From the NCBI GenBank assembly GCA_036677445.1, contig JAVBWI010000027.1, positions 1-64,000 on the forward strand: a stretch of 64,000 nt of DNA. The letters run 5' to 3'. Below are positions 27,415-36,929 of this stretch, piece after piece. The translations under genes and the position numbers were made by a program. The notes below the pieces were generated by a model that saw only the letters and a program-made list of their open reading frames with translations, ran no database searches and was not told the DNA's origin. The stretch's first letter is position 1, and every line of letters starts with the position of its first letter. Origin of the DNA: JAVBWI01 sp036677445 (lineage in GTDB: Bacteria; Bacillota; Clostridia; Christensenellales; CAG-138).

Positions 27415-28767
27415 ATGAAAACCATCACGAACGCGGCGCTCAACATGCTGATGAACTATCTCGAACACGATCCCCTGAAGAAACTGCCGGCCATGCTGAC
27501 GATTGCTGAAAAGATGGATAAAGATCATTTCTACACAAGCCAGATCGCGGCAATACGGGAGGCGCTTTCCGACCAAAACAACGTGTGGTATCGGTTCACG
27601 GAGGATCTTTTCCGCGACGTCGACATACGCTGCATCAAAAAGCTGGTGGAATGCTTTTTTGTCAACGCCAGCCTGGGGCGTACCGAACGTATGCTCGCCG
27701 CCGCGGAAAAGTACGATTGCAGCATACCGTGGGCCATACTGATGGACCCCACCAGTGCGTGCAACCTTTCCTGCACGGGCTGCTGGGCTGCGGAATACGG
27801 AAACAAGAACAATTTATCCTTTGATACGCTGGATTCCATCTGCAGGCAGGGCAAAGAACTGGGGATATTCTTCTATATTTTCTCGGGCGGCGAACCGCTC
27901 ATGCGCAAAAAGGATATTATCCGGCTGTGCGAGGCAAACCAGGATTGCTATTTTCTTTCCTTCACCAACGGCACGCTGGTGGACGACGCCTTCTGCATGG
28001 AGCTGCGGCGCTTGAGCAACTTCAGCCTCGCATTTTCGATAGAAGGCGACGAAGCCGCTACGGATATGCGCCGGGGCGAGGGCACTTATCAGAGGGTCAT
28101 CGCCGCGATGGAACGCATGCGGTCGCACCGCCTGCCCTTTGGCTATTCCACCTGCTACCACAGGTATAACACAGCGAGCGTAGGCTCGGATGCGTTTGTC
28201 GACCATATGATCGAGCTGGGCTGCCGTTTTTCGTGGAACTTCACCTATATGCCCGTCGGCAGGGATGCTAAATGCGATTTGATCGCCACGCCCGAGCAGC
28301 GCGCCTATATGTACCGCCGCGTACGCGAGATCCGCAGTACAAAGCCCATATTCGCCATGGATTTCTGGAACGACGGCGAATTCACAAACGGCTGCATCGC
28401 GGGCGGGCGGCAATATCTGCATATCAACGCCGCGGGGGATGTGGAGCCCTGCGCATTCATACACTACGCCAATGCCAACATCCACGACGTAACGCTAATA
28501 GAGGCGCTGCAGTCGCCGCTGTTCATGGCATACCGCAAGGGCCAGCCGTTCAACGGCAACCATCTGCGGCCCTGCCCCCTTTTAGATAACCCCGAAGCGC
28601 TTGCCGCGATGGTGCATGAATCCGGCGCCGTATCCACCGATATGGAAGCGCCCGAAGACGTGGACGCGCTCTGCGCAAAAACCGCGCTGCCCGCAAAGCA
28701 GTGGGCCGCAGTAGCCGACCGGATATGGGCGGACAGAAACGCGGGGACCGAGACCGCCGCAAAATAA
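27415..28767 (+). CDS. Radical SAM protein with SPASM-like C-terminus, function unknown
   Basis: 450 residues. A helical N-terminal domain of about 100 residues precedes the radical SAM barrel with the cluster motif CNLSCTGC (Cys116, Cys120, Cys123), then FSGGEPLM. After the barrel, cysteines in NGCIAGG, VEPCAFIH and LRPCPLL resemble an auxiliary-cluster (SPASM/twitch) region. Such enzymes modify peptides, cofactors or lipids; no precursor peptide gene or partner enzyme is visible here. Strong ribosome-binding site AAGGAGG. Regulated probably by the adjacent TetR protein. Substrate not assignable from sequence. Confidence 0.85.
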   Translation: MKTITNAALNMLMNYLEHDPLKKLPAMLTIAEKMDKDHFYTSQIAAIREALSDQNNVWYRFTEDLFRDVDIRCIKKLVECFFVNASLGRTERMLAAAEKYDCSIPWAILMDPTSACNLSCTGCWAAEYGNKNNLSFDTLDSICRQGKELGIFFYIFSGGEPLMRKKDIIRLCEANQDCYFLSFTNGTLVDDAFCMELRRLSNFSLAFSIEGDEAATDMRRGEGTYQRVIAAMERMRSHRLPFGYSTCYHRYNTASVGSDAFVDHMIELGCRFSWNFTYMPVGRDAKCDLIATPEQRAYMYRRVREIRSTKPIFAMDFWNDGEFTNGCIAGGRQYLHINAAGDVEPCAFIHYANANIHDVTLIEALQSPLFMAYRKGQPFNGNHLRPCPLLDNPEALAAMVHESGAVSTDMEAPEDVDALCAKTALPAKQWAAVADRIWADRNAGTETAAK

Positions 28768-28795
28768 TGGCGCCATCCGTTTTCAATAAGCAACA

Positions 28796-28842
28796 AAAAG
28801 TTGCCTGAGCATGCCGATACGTATGCTCAGGCAACTTTTTGT
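28796..28842. terminator. Bidirectional terminator between radical SAM gene and rhaA
   Basis: Long perfect stem AAAAAGTTGCCTGAGCAT / ATGCTCAGGCAACTTTTT with A and T runs on both flanks; serves the two convergent genes. Confidence 0.9.
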
Positions 28843-28862
28843 TGCCGGCCTCTCTTTACAGT

Positions 28863-30125
28863 TTACCCGCGCTTACTGAGCACTTCCTTTTCGTAGGCCT
28901 TTACGATAGAGAACCATTCCCCGTCCGCGGGAACGTTGTTTTCCATACAGTAATAATCCCACACGGCGCCAAGGGGCAATGTCTTTCTCTCCTCCATCAG
29001 GGCAAAGCGCCGGGTATAGTCGCCTTCCGCTTCCGCCCGCTTGATGGCGGCGACCGGCGAAAGCGCGGCGGAAAGCAGCGCCTTCCTTGCGTTTCGCATG
29101 CCGATGGCCCAGCAGGCGATGCGGTTGATGGAAGCGTCAAAATAATCGAGCCCTATAAACACCCGTTTTTCAAAGCCGTTGTACAGCACCTCGTCCATGA
29201 TCTGCTGCAGCTCGTCGTTCAGGGATATGACATGGTCGCTGTCCCACCGCACGCCGCGGCTGACATGCAGCAGCACACGGTCCAGAAAAGACAGCACGGC
29301 GGAAATTTTTGCGCTGACCACCTCCGTGGGGTGGAAATGCCCGGCGTCCAGACAATACAGCTTGTTGCGGGTAAGCGCGTAGCCCATGGAGTATTCGTGG
29401 CTGGCGACGGTGTAGCTTTCCACGCCCACGCCGAAAAGCTTGCTTTCCACGGCGCAGGGTACCATGGTATCGTCCACCGGCGGGGCGAATATCGCATCCA
29501 GCGATTGGGTCATCAGTTCCCTGAGCGCGGCGGTATCCGCGCAGTTATCCTTATAGCCGTCGGGCATCCAGTAATTGACGACGCAGGGCTGCCCCAGCTT
29601 ACGCGCGAACTCCAGCCCGATCTCGCGGCAACGCTTGCCGTGCTCCACCCAGAACGCGCGCACGTTTTCCTTTCGGCTGGAAAGCGAAAAATCGCCGTCC
29701 ATCATCGGGTGGGAAAAGAACGTGGGGTTAAAATCCAGGCCCATGCCCGCCTGCTTCGCCCAATCCGCCCAGTTTTGGAACTGCTCGATGGTGTACGCGT
29801 CCCGGTCCACCTTTTTGCCGTTTTTTTCCGCGTAGCAGGCGTGCAGGTTGAGCTTTGCCGCGCCGGGGATCAGCGTGCGCGCCGTATCGATATCCCGCCG
29901 CAGCTCCTCCGGCGTCCTGGCCCGGCCGGGGTAATTGCCGGTTGTGGCAATGCCGCCGGTCAGCGACCCTGTGCCGTCAAAGCCGATCACGTCGTCGCCC
30001 TGCCAGCAGTGCATGGAAACGGGAATGGAGTCCGCGCGTTTGACGGCGGCTTCCACGTCCACACCCAGTTGCGCGTACTGTTCCTTGGCATAGGCATAGC
30101 CTTTTTCAATTTGCTGCTGCGTCAT
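28863..30125 (-). CDS. rhaA: L-rhamnose isomerase
   Basis: 420 residues, normal RhaA length. Diagnostic segments: SMHCWQGDDVIGF near the N-terminus, LNLHACYAE, LDFNPTFFSHPM and the metal-site CLDAGHFHPTE, then RGVRWDSDHV. Converts L-rhamnose to L-rhamnulose (Mn-dependent). Second in a short operon after an arabinose/fucose-isomerase-like gene, with GGGGGAGG before its start. The kinase RhaB and aldolase RhaD are not in the window. Confidence 0.95.
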   Translation of the reverse strand: MTQQQIEKGYAYAKEQYAQLGVDVEAAVKRADSIPVSMHCWQGDDVIGFDGTGSLTGGIATTGNYPGRARTPEELRRDIDTARTLIPGAAKLNLHACYAEKNGKKVDRDAYTIEQFQNWADWAKQAGMGLDFNPTFFSHPMMDGDFSLSSRKENVRAFWVEHGKRCREIGLEFARKLGQPCVVNYWMPDGYKDNCADTAALRELMTQSLDAIFAPPVDDTMVPCAVESKLFGVGVESYTVASHEYSMGYALTRNKLYCLDAGHFHPTEVVSAKISAVLSFLDRVLLHVSRGVRWDSDHVISLNDELQQIMDEVLYNGFEKRVFIGLDYFDASINRIACWAIGMRNARKALLSAALSPVAAIKRAEAEGDYTRRFALMEERKTLPLGAVWDYYCMENNVPADGEWFSIVKAYEKEVLSKRG

Positions 30126-30145
30126 CTAAATCCTCCCCCTGCGCT

Positions 30146-31594
30146 TTAGCCGCGCACGATCTCGTACGCTATGCCCAGCGCCTGTGCGATTTTCGCAATG
30201 GTATCCGCATGGTGCCCCACACCCAGCGCGTAATGGTGTGTCGGCCCCGCCATCACCCATTTTTTAATGAATTCCTTTGTGGTAGGCGCAAAGAAGCCGC
30301 GCGTATTGGTGTTGCCCGTGGGGGGGATGGGTCCTTTCTTGGAAAGCCCTTCCCCGATGATAAACTTGAACTTGCCGTCAAACGTCTGCGATATGCACAG
30401 CATGGTGATGGGGCCTTCCTTGATCTTGAACTCCACGGAAGCGCCGCTGCCCGGCTTGCCGTGGTATTTCATAAGGCTGCGCAGCACGGGCTTTCCATCG
30501 GCGATGGCAATATGGTGCGGGCCGTCGTGGCCGACGAATATAAAGTCCTCGTCAAAATCGAAGGGATGGAATTCCGCGAAGCTGCCGCCGATGTTCAGGC
30601 GATCCATAATGAACATGGCCAGGCAGGTCTTGATATCGAACTCGCCGCACATGGGCACGCCCTGCGCGTTAAGCAGCGAGTTTCCCACAATGAAGGAGCT
30701 GACCACGTTCTGGTGCGCGGAGTTGGGCAGGCCGTTGTAGTAATAGGCAAGCCCTGTGAGCGAATATTTTTCCACAAATTTATCCAGCGTGACGGCCGCC
30801 TTGGCCGCTTTGTACAAATCTGCGTCCGTCAGCTTGGTGGTGATGGGATCGCTTACAGGGTCGGGCGTATCGAAGCACTCCAGAATGAGGGCGCTCTTTT
30901 TTGCGATCTCTTCTTCGGTCACAGTCTCGTAAACGGCCAGCACGTCGTCCACTTCCAAGAGGGGCACATGCACGCCGAATGCGCCGGATACCGCGGTGGG
31001 GTCGGCGTGCATATCGTACATGGCCTCCAGCACATGGCCCATCAGGCCGAAACGCGCGCCCTTCAAATCGTGCAGCACCTTGGCGATATCGCACCAGTCG
31101 GCAAGCGCCTGCTGCGCCTCTAAATCGTCGTACAGGGTGCCGAGAATGACGTCGTTTATAGATTTACCCATGCGGACGGCGACGCCCGTAAACTCCGGCA
31201 CGGAGCAGATATTGTCGTTTTCGAGCTGCTGACGGGTATTGGCATGGTCGTAATCCATTTTGCGGCGGGGCTGCAGGGCCACGAGCACCATAGGCAGGTT
31301 CACATCCCGTATGATAGGTGCGAACACCGAGGAGGTGGCATACGTGAGCATATTGCAAAACAGCAGGTCCAAGCGGCTGGACTTCATATCCTGCAGCGCC
31401 TGATACGCCTTTTCGCTCTCATCGATCATACCAAAATCCACGATTTCCACATCCTGCGGTGACAGGAGCGCCTTGAAATCCTCGTGATATTCCATCAGCC
31501 TGTTCTGCAGCCCTTCAAACTGATCCCAGTAGGTGGGATGCGCGACGCCGAAGACGCCGATGCGGGCTGTGCGTTTCTTTAAGCGGTCTACCAT
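30146..31594 (-). CDS. L-arabinose/L-fucose isomerase-family protein
   Basis: 482 residues. The N-terminal domain (RIGVFGVAHPTYW...FEGL) and C-terminal GPTHHYALGVGHHADTIAKIA match the AraA/FucI superfamily, including the His pair of the metal site. Residues EFDIKTCLAMFIMDRL also fit. The start is the second ATG of the frame, seven bases after GGAGGG. Such proteins precede rhaA in some Firmicutes, where they may act on a related deoxy sugar or uronic derivative. The real substrate is open; fucose, arabinose or a side product of rhamnose use are options. Confidence 0.8.
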   Translation of the reverse strand: MVDRLKKRTARIGVFGVAHPTYWDQFEGLQNRLMEYHEDFKALLSPQDVEIVDFGMIDESEKAYQALQDMKSSRLDLLFCNMLTYATSSVFAPIIRDVNLPMVLVALQPRRKMDYDHANTRQQLENDNICSVPEFTGVAVRMGKSINDVILGTLYDDLEAQQALADWCDIAKVLHDLKGARFGLMGHVLEAMYDMHADPTAVSGAFGVHVPLLEVDDVLAVYETVTEEEIAKKSALILECFDTPDPVSDPITTKLTDADLYKAAKAAVTLDKFVEKYSLTGLAYYYNGLPNSAHQNVVSSFIVGNSLLNAQGVPMCGEFDIKTCLAMFIMDRLNIGGSFAEFHPFDFDEDFIFVGHDGPHHIAIADGKPVLRSLMKYHGKPGSGASVEFKIKEGPITMLCISQTFDGKFKFIIGEGLSKKGPIPPTGNTNTRGFFAPTTKEFIKKWVMAGPTHHYALGVGHHADTIAKIAQALGIAYEIVRG

Positions 31595-31703
31595 GCTGTT
31601 TCCCTCCATTTGTTTGTTCTAAATTTGCATTGCAAATAACAGGCACTGTAAAAGACTTGTGCCATCGTGCAACAAAGCCTTGTTTTTTCTTAGATTATGA
31701 TTG

Positions 31704-31709
31704 ATTATA
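31704..31709 (-). promoter_or_regulatory. -10 box of the isomerase/rhaA operon
   Basis: TATAAT on the minus strand, with no recognisable -35 at 16-18 bases; this is what an AraC-activated promoter looks like, and the activator gene diverges from the same spacer. Confidence 0.4.
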
Positions 31710-31789
31710 GTACGATTCCGTGCTTTAATGAATGTAGATTTCAAATTTGTATTTGTTTAAAATGAACATTCACGGCAGGAGGTTCCCAA

Positions 31790-32677
31790 ATGCAGGCGCC
31801 TGTAAGAATGCCCTTTTCCGGCATCAGGCCGCTCGTGCGGTATGTACAATCCCTCGATGTATCGAAGGGTGAATTCCCCGTTTTTACCCAGCCATACGAC
31901 TGCCGCCTGTTTTATGTGTACAGGGGCGGCGGCGAGATATACATTGAGGATAAGGTCTATGCGTTCCACCGCGGCGATATCGCCATGTGGCAACCGGGGA
32001 CCCGTTACCGAATGGATACTGCGGACAGCAAGTCCATGCAGTTTCTCGCGGTCAACTTCGATTATACGCAAGATTTCCGCTTCAAAGATTTTCCCATTCC
32101 GCCCGACCGCTCTGATCAGTTCCGCGAAGAGGAAATGCTGTTTCGGGTGGCGTTTACAGACATTGCCCGCCTGAACGAACCGGTCTACCTCACCGGCATG
32201 CAGCCGGTGGAGGACGCCCTGCTCGAAATGAAGCGGGAATACCAGAGCAAGCGGGTATATTATCGGGAGCGCCTCTCGGGATTGATGCTCTCCATTTTGG
32301 GGCAGATCGCCCGCAAAATCTCCCTTGGCGTTACCGAACAGACGGACGCCCAGCAAAAGATCGAGCAGGTCATCGCATACATTCAGGCGCACTGCGCGGA
32401 GGATATCTCCAACGAAAGTATCGGCGCGCTGTTCAATTACCATCCCAATTACCTGAACAAGCAGATGGTGCTCTACACGGAAAAGCCGCTGCACCAGTAC
32501 CTCATCGCCTGCCGGATCGCCAAGGCCATCGACCTGATACTCAGCACGAACGATCCTATCAGTGAAATTGCCGCGTCGGTCGGCTTCAACGATATCTGCC
32601 ACTTCTCCAAGCTCTTTAAGCAAAAGACAGGCAGCAGCCCCAGCGATTTTCGGCGCGCCTCGCTCAAGGGAAGATGA
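31790..32677 (+). CDS. AraC-family regulator with cupin sensor (RhaS/RhaR-like)
   Basis: 295 residues. N-terminal cupin-like sugar-binding domain (IYIEDKVYAFHRGDIAMWQPGTRY) and C-terminal AraC double HTH (about 190-290: NESIGALFNYHPNYLNKQM, ISEIAASVGFNDICHFSKLFK). Divergent from the isomerase operon and convergent with rhaM, so it is the natural activator of the rhamnose genes. GGAGGT precedes the ATG. Confidence 0.9.
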   Translation: MQAPVRMPFSGIRPLVRYVQSLDVSKGEFPVFTQPYDCRLFYVYRGGGEIYIEDKVYAFHRGDIAMWQPGTRYRMDTADSKSMQFLAVNFDYTQDFRFKDFPIPPDRSDQFREEEMLFRVAFTDIARLNEPVYLTGMQPVEDALLEMKREYQSKRVYYRERLSGLMLSILGQIARKISLGVTEQTDAQQKIEQVIAYIQAHCAEDISNESIGALFNYHPNYLNKQMVLYTEKPLHQYLIACRIAKAIDLILSTNDPISEIAASVGFNDICHFSKLFKQKTGSSPSDFRRASLKGR

Positions 32678-32992
32678 TTATTCCATCAGGAAAACGCAGG
32701 CGGGCGGAGGAACGGTTTCTCCTTCCCGTTGGATGGGGTAGAGAATATCCGCCATATAGCCGCTCCACTTAGCCTGCACGGGGCTTACGGCTTTTTTCGC
32801 ATCCGTCGCGGCAAGGTCGCCGCTTTCGTAATACCCGAACACTTTGCCTTCGAAGAGCCATATGGAGTAATTGCGGATGCCCGCCTCGCGCAGCATCGCA
32901 AGCATTTCCGGCCAGATCTCGCGGTGGCGGCGGATATACTCCTGCTCCATGCCTTCCCTGAGGCCCAGCACAAATGCGCGCCGTTGTGCCAT
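32678..32992 (-). CDS. rhaM: L-rhamnose mutarotase
   Basis: 104 residues. Matches the RhaM family: RAFVLGLREGMEQEYIRRHREIW near the N-terminus with the catalytic His in RRHREIWPEM, NYSIWLFEGKVFGYYE in the core, and KWSGYMADIL. It interconverts alpha and beta anomers of rhamnose so the isomerase gets its substrate. Last gene of the importer operon, four bases after the permease stop; its stop abuts the AraC stop on the other strand. Ribosome-binding site is weak, suggesting coupling. Confidence 0.93.
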   Translation of the reverse strand: MAQRRAFVLGLREGMEQEYIRRHREIWPEMLAMLREAGIRNYSIWLFEGKVFGYYESGDLAATDAKKAVSPVQAKWSGYMADILYPIQREGETVPPPACVFLME

Positions 32993-32996
32993 GTGC

Positions 32997-34007
32997 TTAT
33001 ATCTTGCGCTTGAGGCTTCCGCCCTTGATCGCGTCGATGGAGACGGAAATCAATAGCACCGCGCCGATGATAACGTCCTGCCAGAATGTCTGTACATTGA
33101 GCATTGTCATGCCGTTATTGAGCGTACACAGCACCAGCACGCCGATGAATGTGCCCAGTATGGTGCCGCGGCCGCCCGTGAGGCCCGCGCCGCCCAATAT
33201 TACGGCGGAAAGCGCCTGCATGTTGGTGTTCATCGCCGCCATGGGCAGCCCCGAGCCGGTCTGCGCCGCGAGCATGATGCTGGCCACGCCCGCCATGGTG
33301 CCGTTGATAACATACAGCAGGAACTTGATGCGGTTGACCTTGATGCCCGAAAGAAAGCTCGCCTGCGGGTTGCCGCCGATCATATAAATCGTGCGGCCGA
33401 ACACGGTGTATTTGGAAATAAAGTGGAACAGCAGGTAGCAGACCACCATTACGATCAGCGTGAAGGGGATGCCGGCGACATAGCCGCGGCCGATAAACTT
33501 GAACGCGGGGTCCGAGATGACCAGCGTCTGCCCGTCCGAAATCAAATAGGCGATGCCGCGCAGCATCTGCATGCTGGCGATGGTGGTGATGAACGCGTTG
33601 AGCTTGAGCACCGTAATGAAAAAGCCGTTGAACGAGCCCACCAGCGCGCCGGCGAGTATACCGCCCAGCAGCGTGACAATGATGTTGCTGTTTTCCATCC
33701 GAGCCAGCACCGCGACCACCATGCCCACCACCGCGATCTGCGAGCCTACGGAAATGTCGATGGAGCCGGAAACGTTGATAAACGTCATGCTGCACGCGAC
33801 CGTCCCCACGATGGCGGCGTACAGGCCGATGTTCAGGAAGTTGCTCATGCGGAAAAAGTAAGGCGAATTGAGCCCGAAGAATATGATGAGCACCACCAAT
33901 GCCGTACTGACTGTCAATATGGAGGATGCATCGCCGGATGAAAGCCTCTTTTTCATGACGCCGATCCATCCTTCCCGGCCCATGCTGTTGTTCTCCTGGT
34001 TCACCAT
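32997..34007 (-). CDS. CUT2 sugar ABC permease (RbsC/RhaP-type)
   Basis: 336 residues with about ten membrane helices. Family segments: SGSIDISVGSQIAVVGM, GILAGALVGSFNGFFI and VILGGAGLTGGRGTILGTFIGVL. Forms a homodimeric pore for the sugar bound by the adjacent lipoprotein. Starts six bases after the ATPase stop. Given rhaM directly downstream, L-rhamnose is the probable cargo. Confidence 0.92.
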   Translation of the reverse strand: MVNQENNSMGREGWIGVMKKRLSSGDASSILTVSTALVVLIIFFGLNSPYFFRMSNFLNIGLYAAIVGTVACSMTFINVSGSIDISVGSQIAVVGMVVAVLARMENSNIIVTLLGGILAGALVGSFNGFFITVLKLNAFITTIASMQMLRGIAYLISDGQTLVISDPAFKFIGRGYVAGIPFTLIVMVVCYLLFHFISKYTVFGRTIYMIGGNPQASFLSGIKVNRIKFLLYVINGTMAGVASIMLAAQTGSGLPMAAMNTNMQALSAVILGGAGLTGGRGTILGTFIGVLVLCTLNNGMTMLNVQTFWQDVIIGAVLLISVSIDAIKGGSLKRKI

Positions 34008-34012
34008 TGTTG

Positions 34013-35578
34013 TCAGCCTCCAATCGCGTATTGTATCACAGATTCCTGCGAAGCCTCTTTGGCATTGAGCAGGCCCGTTATTTCGCCGTCGTGCATGATC
34101 ATGATCCGGTCGGACATCGTCAAAAGCTCAGGCATTTCGGAGGTGATCATGATCACGCATTTGCCTTTCTGGCAAAGGTCGTCCAGTATCTTGTAAATCT
34201 CCGCCTTGGAGCCGACGTCGATGCCCCGGGTAGGTTCGTTTAAAATGAGTATTTCCGGCTCCAACTCCAGCCATTTGGAAAGCACCACCTTCTGCTGGTT
34301 GCCGCCGGAGAGCGACTCGGCCCGCGTATCCGCCGACGGGGTTTTGATCTTGAGGTTCCTGATCCACTTTGCGGTGATGGTATCCTCCAGCCTGCGGTTG
34401 GTAAGCTTGTGCCTGGTATTCTTGGAATAAAAGGATACCAGCATGTTGTTCCGGATAGAGCTGTTGAGTATCAGGCCTTCCGTCTTGCGCTCCGCTGGCA
34501 CATAGGCGATGCCGCACCTGAGCGCGTCGAGCGGGCTCTTAATGGAAACCGGCTTGCCGCCGACTTTTATTTCACCGCCGTATACGATATCCTGCCCGAA
34601 GAGCGCAGGGCCAAGCTCCTGATGGCCGGAGCCCAGGAGCCCATATATGCCGAAAATCTCCCCTTTTCGGGCGGAAAAGCTCACATTTTTGAGGGAGGCG
34701 TTGGTCAGCCCTTCCACCTCAATGGCGACCTCCCCCACCTGAGCGCACTCCTTCGGGTACATATCCGAAATGGTGCGGCCCACCATCATGGCGATCAGCT
34801 GCTCCTTGGTGGCATCCTTGACGTCGATATGCCCCGTTACATGGCCGTCGCGCAGCACCACGACGCGGTGCGCCACCGTAAATATCTCATCCAGCTTATG
34901 TGAAATGTATATAATGGAGATGCCGTCGCGGGAAGCCTGCCGGATGAACTTAAAAAGGTTTTCCGTTTCCACATCGTTCAATGCGGAGGTAGGTTCGTCC
35001 ATGATCAGGACCTTCACGTCGTTGGCAATCACCTTTGCGATCTCTATCAATTGCTTTTGCGCCACGCTGCACTTTCCGATGGGAATGCGCGGATCGATAT
35101 CCACGCCGATACGGCCCATGATTTTTTTCGCGCCTTCATACATGCTGCGATAATCCACCATCAGGCCCTTTTTCGGAATATCCCCCATATAAATGTTTTC
35201 CGCCACGGATACGGTGGCGACATAATTGAGTTCCTGGTGTATAATGCCCACGCCGGCCATTTTGGCCTCGGAAGGCAGATGAAACTTCACCTGTTTCCCC
35301 TCCAGCTCGATGGTGCCGCTGTCGCAGCTGTACACGCCGGAAAGAATTTTAATCAGCGTGGATTTGCCCGCGCCGTTTTCACCGAGCAGCGCAACGACTT
35401 CGCCCCTCTTCACCTCCAGGCTGACGTTGGAAAGCGCCTTTACGCCGGGAAATTCCTTGGAGATACCCGTCGCGCGAAGCACTACCTCCCGCCCGTCCGC
35501 ATCGCACGAATCGGACATACAGGCCTGTATTCTTTCATCCAATGCCTTCACCTCATTTTCGCAGTCCCTGCGCCGCAT
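34013..35578 (-). CDS. CUT2 sugar ABC ATPase, twin-domain (RbsA/RhaT-type)
   Basis: 521 residues, two fused nucleotide-binding domains. Domain 1 has Walker A GENGAGKST, signature CSVAQKQLIEIAK and Walker B VLIMDEPTSAL. Domain 2 has the usual degenerate Walker A region (GLLGSGHQEL), an intact LSGGNQQKV signature and ILNEPTRGIDVG. The true start is uncertain: the first 15-20 residues are atypical, and a TTG six bases after GAGGTG or an ATG at residue 21 would fit better. Energises the permease encoded downstream. Confidence 0.92.
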   Translation of the reverse strand: MRRRDCENEVKALDERIQACMSDSCDADGREVVLRATGISKEFPGVKALSNVSLEVKRGEVVALLGENGAGKSTLIKILSGVYSCDSGTIELEGKQVKFHLPSEAKMAGVGIIHQELNYVATVSVAENIYMGDIPKKGLMVDYRSMYEGAKKIMGRIGVDIDPRIPIGKCSVAQKQLIEIAKVIANDVKVLIMDEPTSALNDVETENLFKFIRQASRDGISIIYISHKLDEIFTVAHRVVVLRDGHVTGHIDVKDATKEQLIAMMVGRTISDMYPKECAQVGEVAIEVEGLTNASLKNVSFSARKGEIFGIYGLLGSGHQELGPALFGQDIVYGGEIKVGGKPVSIKSPLDALRCGIAYVPAERKTEGLILNSSIRNNMLVSFYSKNTRHKLTNRRLEDTITAKWIRNLKIKTPSADTRAESLSGGNQQKVVLSKWLELEPEILILNEPTRGIDVGSKAEIYKILDDLCQKGKCVIMITSEMPELLTMSDRIMIMHDGEITGLLNAKEASQESVIQYAIGG

Positions 35579-35602
35579 ACCGGCGCGGCAGTTATCCTAC
35601 CT

Positions 35603-35639
35603 GCCTCGCGCCGGCAGGATGCTCCCGCCGGCGCGAGGC
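35603..35639 (-). terminator. Intercistronic stem-loop after the binding-protein gene
   Basis: Perfect 13-bp GC-rich stem (GCCTCGCGCCGGC) with an 11-base loop, without a T tract. Probably an mRNA-stabilising hairpin keeping binding-protein transcript in excess rather than a full terminator. Confidence 0.55.
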
Positions 35640-35662
35640 TCGTTTCACAAATACGTATCGAA

Positions 35663-36712
35663 TTACAGATTTGCCCAGGGCAAATTGTCGATGGGATAGT
35701 ATTCCTTAATGTTGCTCCAGTCGATCATGATGTGGTCGATGTAGTACGCCTCTTCCAGCGGTTCGCCCGCGATCATCTTCTCGACGATGGGCATTACCCA
35801 TTCGCCGTAGCGGTTGGGGAAGAAGCCTACGCTGCCGATCCAGGAGGTCTTGCCTTCCACGGCGTACATGGGCTCTACAAAGTCCGCGGTGCAGTTCTGG
35901 GAGGTGAGCACGATATGATCGGCACGGCCCGCCGTTTCGGCTGCCGCGTATACGCCGCTTGCCGCAACGTCGTTGATGGTGGTGACGGCGATATGGGTGG
36001 CGTCCGGGTGCGCCATCAGGAAGTCCGCAAAGCGCTGCTGCGTGATCTGCGCGTCGTTCTGGCCGTCGATCTCGATGATCTGGTCATCGGTGAATTGGAT
36101 GCCCGCATTGCGCAGGCCGCCGGGATACGCCTTAACGCGGGGTGCCACGGCCTCGCCGGATACCGGCTGAATGATCAAGACGACATAGTCCAGTTCGCCT
36201 TCCCAGTTTTCCTGAACGTATTTACCGGCAGATTCGCCCGCGATGGTGCCCGCGCGGGTGTTGTCCGCGCCGAAGAACACGGCACCCGGATGCGCGATAT
36301 CCACCGCCACAACAGGGATGCCTGCGGCGTCGAATTTCTCCATGATGACCGGGGCGACAGCCTGGTCGACGTTGAACTCAATCATGTACTGGATTCCCAT
36401 TGTGATCAGGTCGTCCGCGTTCTTAACGGCGGTGGCGCCGTCGGAGTTGTTGTCCACGCAAATGAGCTCCCAGCCGCGTGCGGCCGCTTCTTTTTCCATG
36501 GAATTGCGGACCTGCTTGCCAAAGGAGCCTTTTTCATTGATGTTTGCAAAGCCGACCTTGACAGGCGCCGCTTCCTCGGCAGGTTCTTCGGCGCCCGCGG
36601 GCGCCTCGGTGGCGGCCGGTGCCGCAGGCTCTTCGGTTGCCGCGGGCGCCGTGCAGGCAACAAGTGCAAATACCATCATGAAACAAAGTACAGAGAGTAA
36701 AAGTTTCTTCAT
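35663..36712 (-). CDS. CUT2 sugar-binding lipoprotein (RbsB/RhaS-type)
   Basis: 349 residues. Signal peptide with lipobox LVAC at about residue 20, a Pro/Ala/Glu-rich tether to about 45, then a type I periplasmic binding fold (VKVGFANINEKGSFGKQV, VDNNSDGATAVKNADDLI, GIPVVAVDIAHPGA). First gene of the transport operon with a strong promoter. The sugar-ring stacking residues cannot be proven from sequence; rhamnose is inferred from rhaM and rhaA. Confidence 0.92.
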   Translation of the reverse strand: MKKLLLSVLCFMMVFALVACTAPAATEEPAAPAATEAPAGAEEPAEEAAPVKVGFANINEKGSFGKQVRNSMEKEAAARGWELICVDNNSDGATAVKNADDLITMGIQYMIEFNVDQAVAPVIMEKFDAAGIPVVAVDIAHPGAVFFGADNTRAGTIAGESAGKYVQENWEGELDYVVLIIQPVSGEAVAPRVKAYPGGLRNAGIQFTDDQIIEIDGQNDAQITQQRFADFLMAHPDATHIAVTTINDVAASGVYAAAETAGRADHIVLTSQNCTADFVEPMYAVEGKTSWIGSVGFFPNRYGEWVMPIVEKMIAGEPLEEAYYIDHIMIDWSNIKEYYPIDNLPWANL

Positions 36713-36848
36713 TGGAACATTCCCCTTTCCTTATGTGACTGTTTTTCGTCCCCTGGGGGACAAATGGATTTTCATTGACAGATTAAATCAGATACGCGCA
36801 ACATTGCATCAGTTTGTGATGTTATATGATTTTTATTGCTCGATTCTG

Positions 36849-36878
36849 ATTATAGGGAGTAACCTTCCGCTCTGTCAA
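36849..36878 (-). promoter_or_regulatory. Promoter of the rhamnose importer operon
   Basis: Minus strand: consensus -35 TTGACA, 18-base spacer, consensus -10 TATAAT, about 135 bases before the binding-protein start. The leader also has a small GTCCCC/GGGGAC inverted repeat. Confidence 0.7.
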
Positions 36879-36929
36879 TGCAGGAAGGGGAACTGGTTTA
36901 TTTTTCACTGGGATATTCATTTTGCACAA

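Noticed and set aside
28839..30149. 436-codon plus-strand frame over rhaA
   Set aside because: Starts inside the bidirectional terminator and mirrors rhaA codon positions.
35051..36700. 549-codon plus-strand frame across the ABC ATPase and binding-protein genes
   Set aside because: Crosses two well-supported minus-strand genes and their spacer hairpin; peptide is low-complexity.
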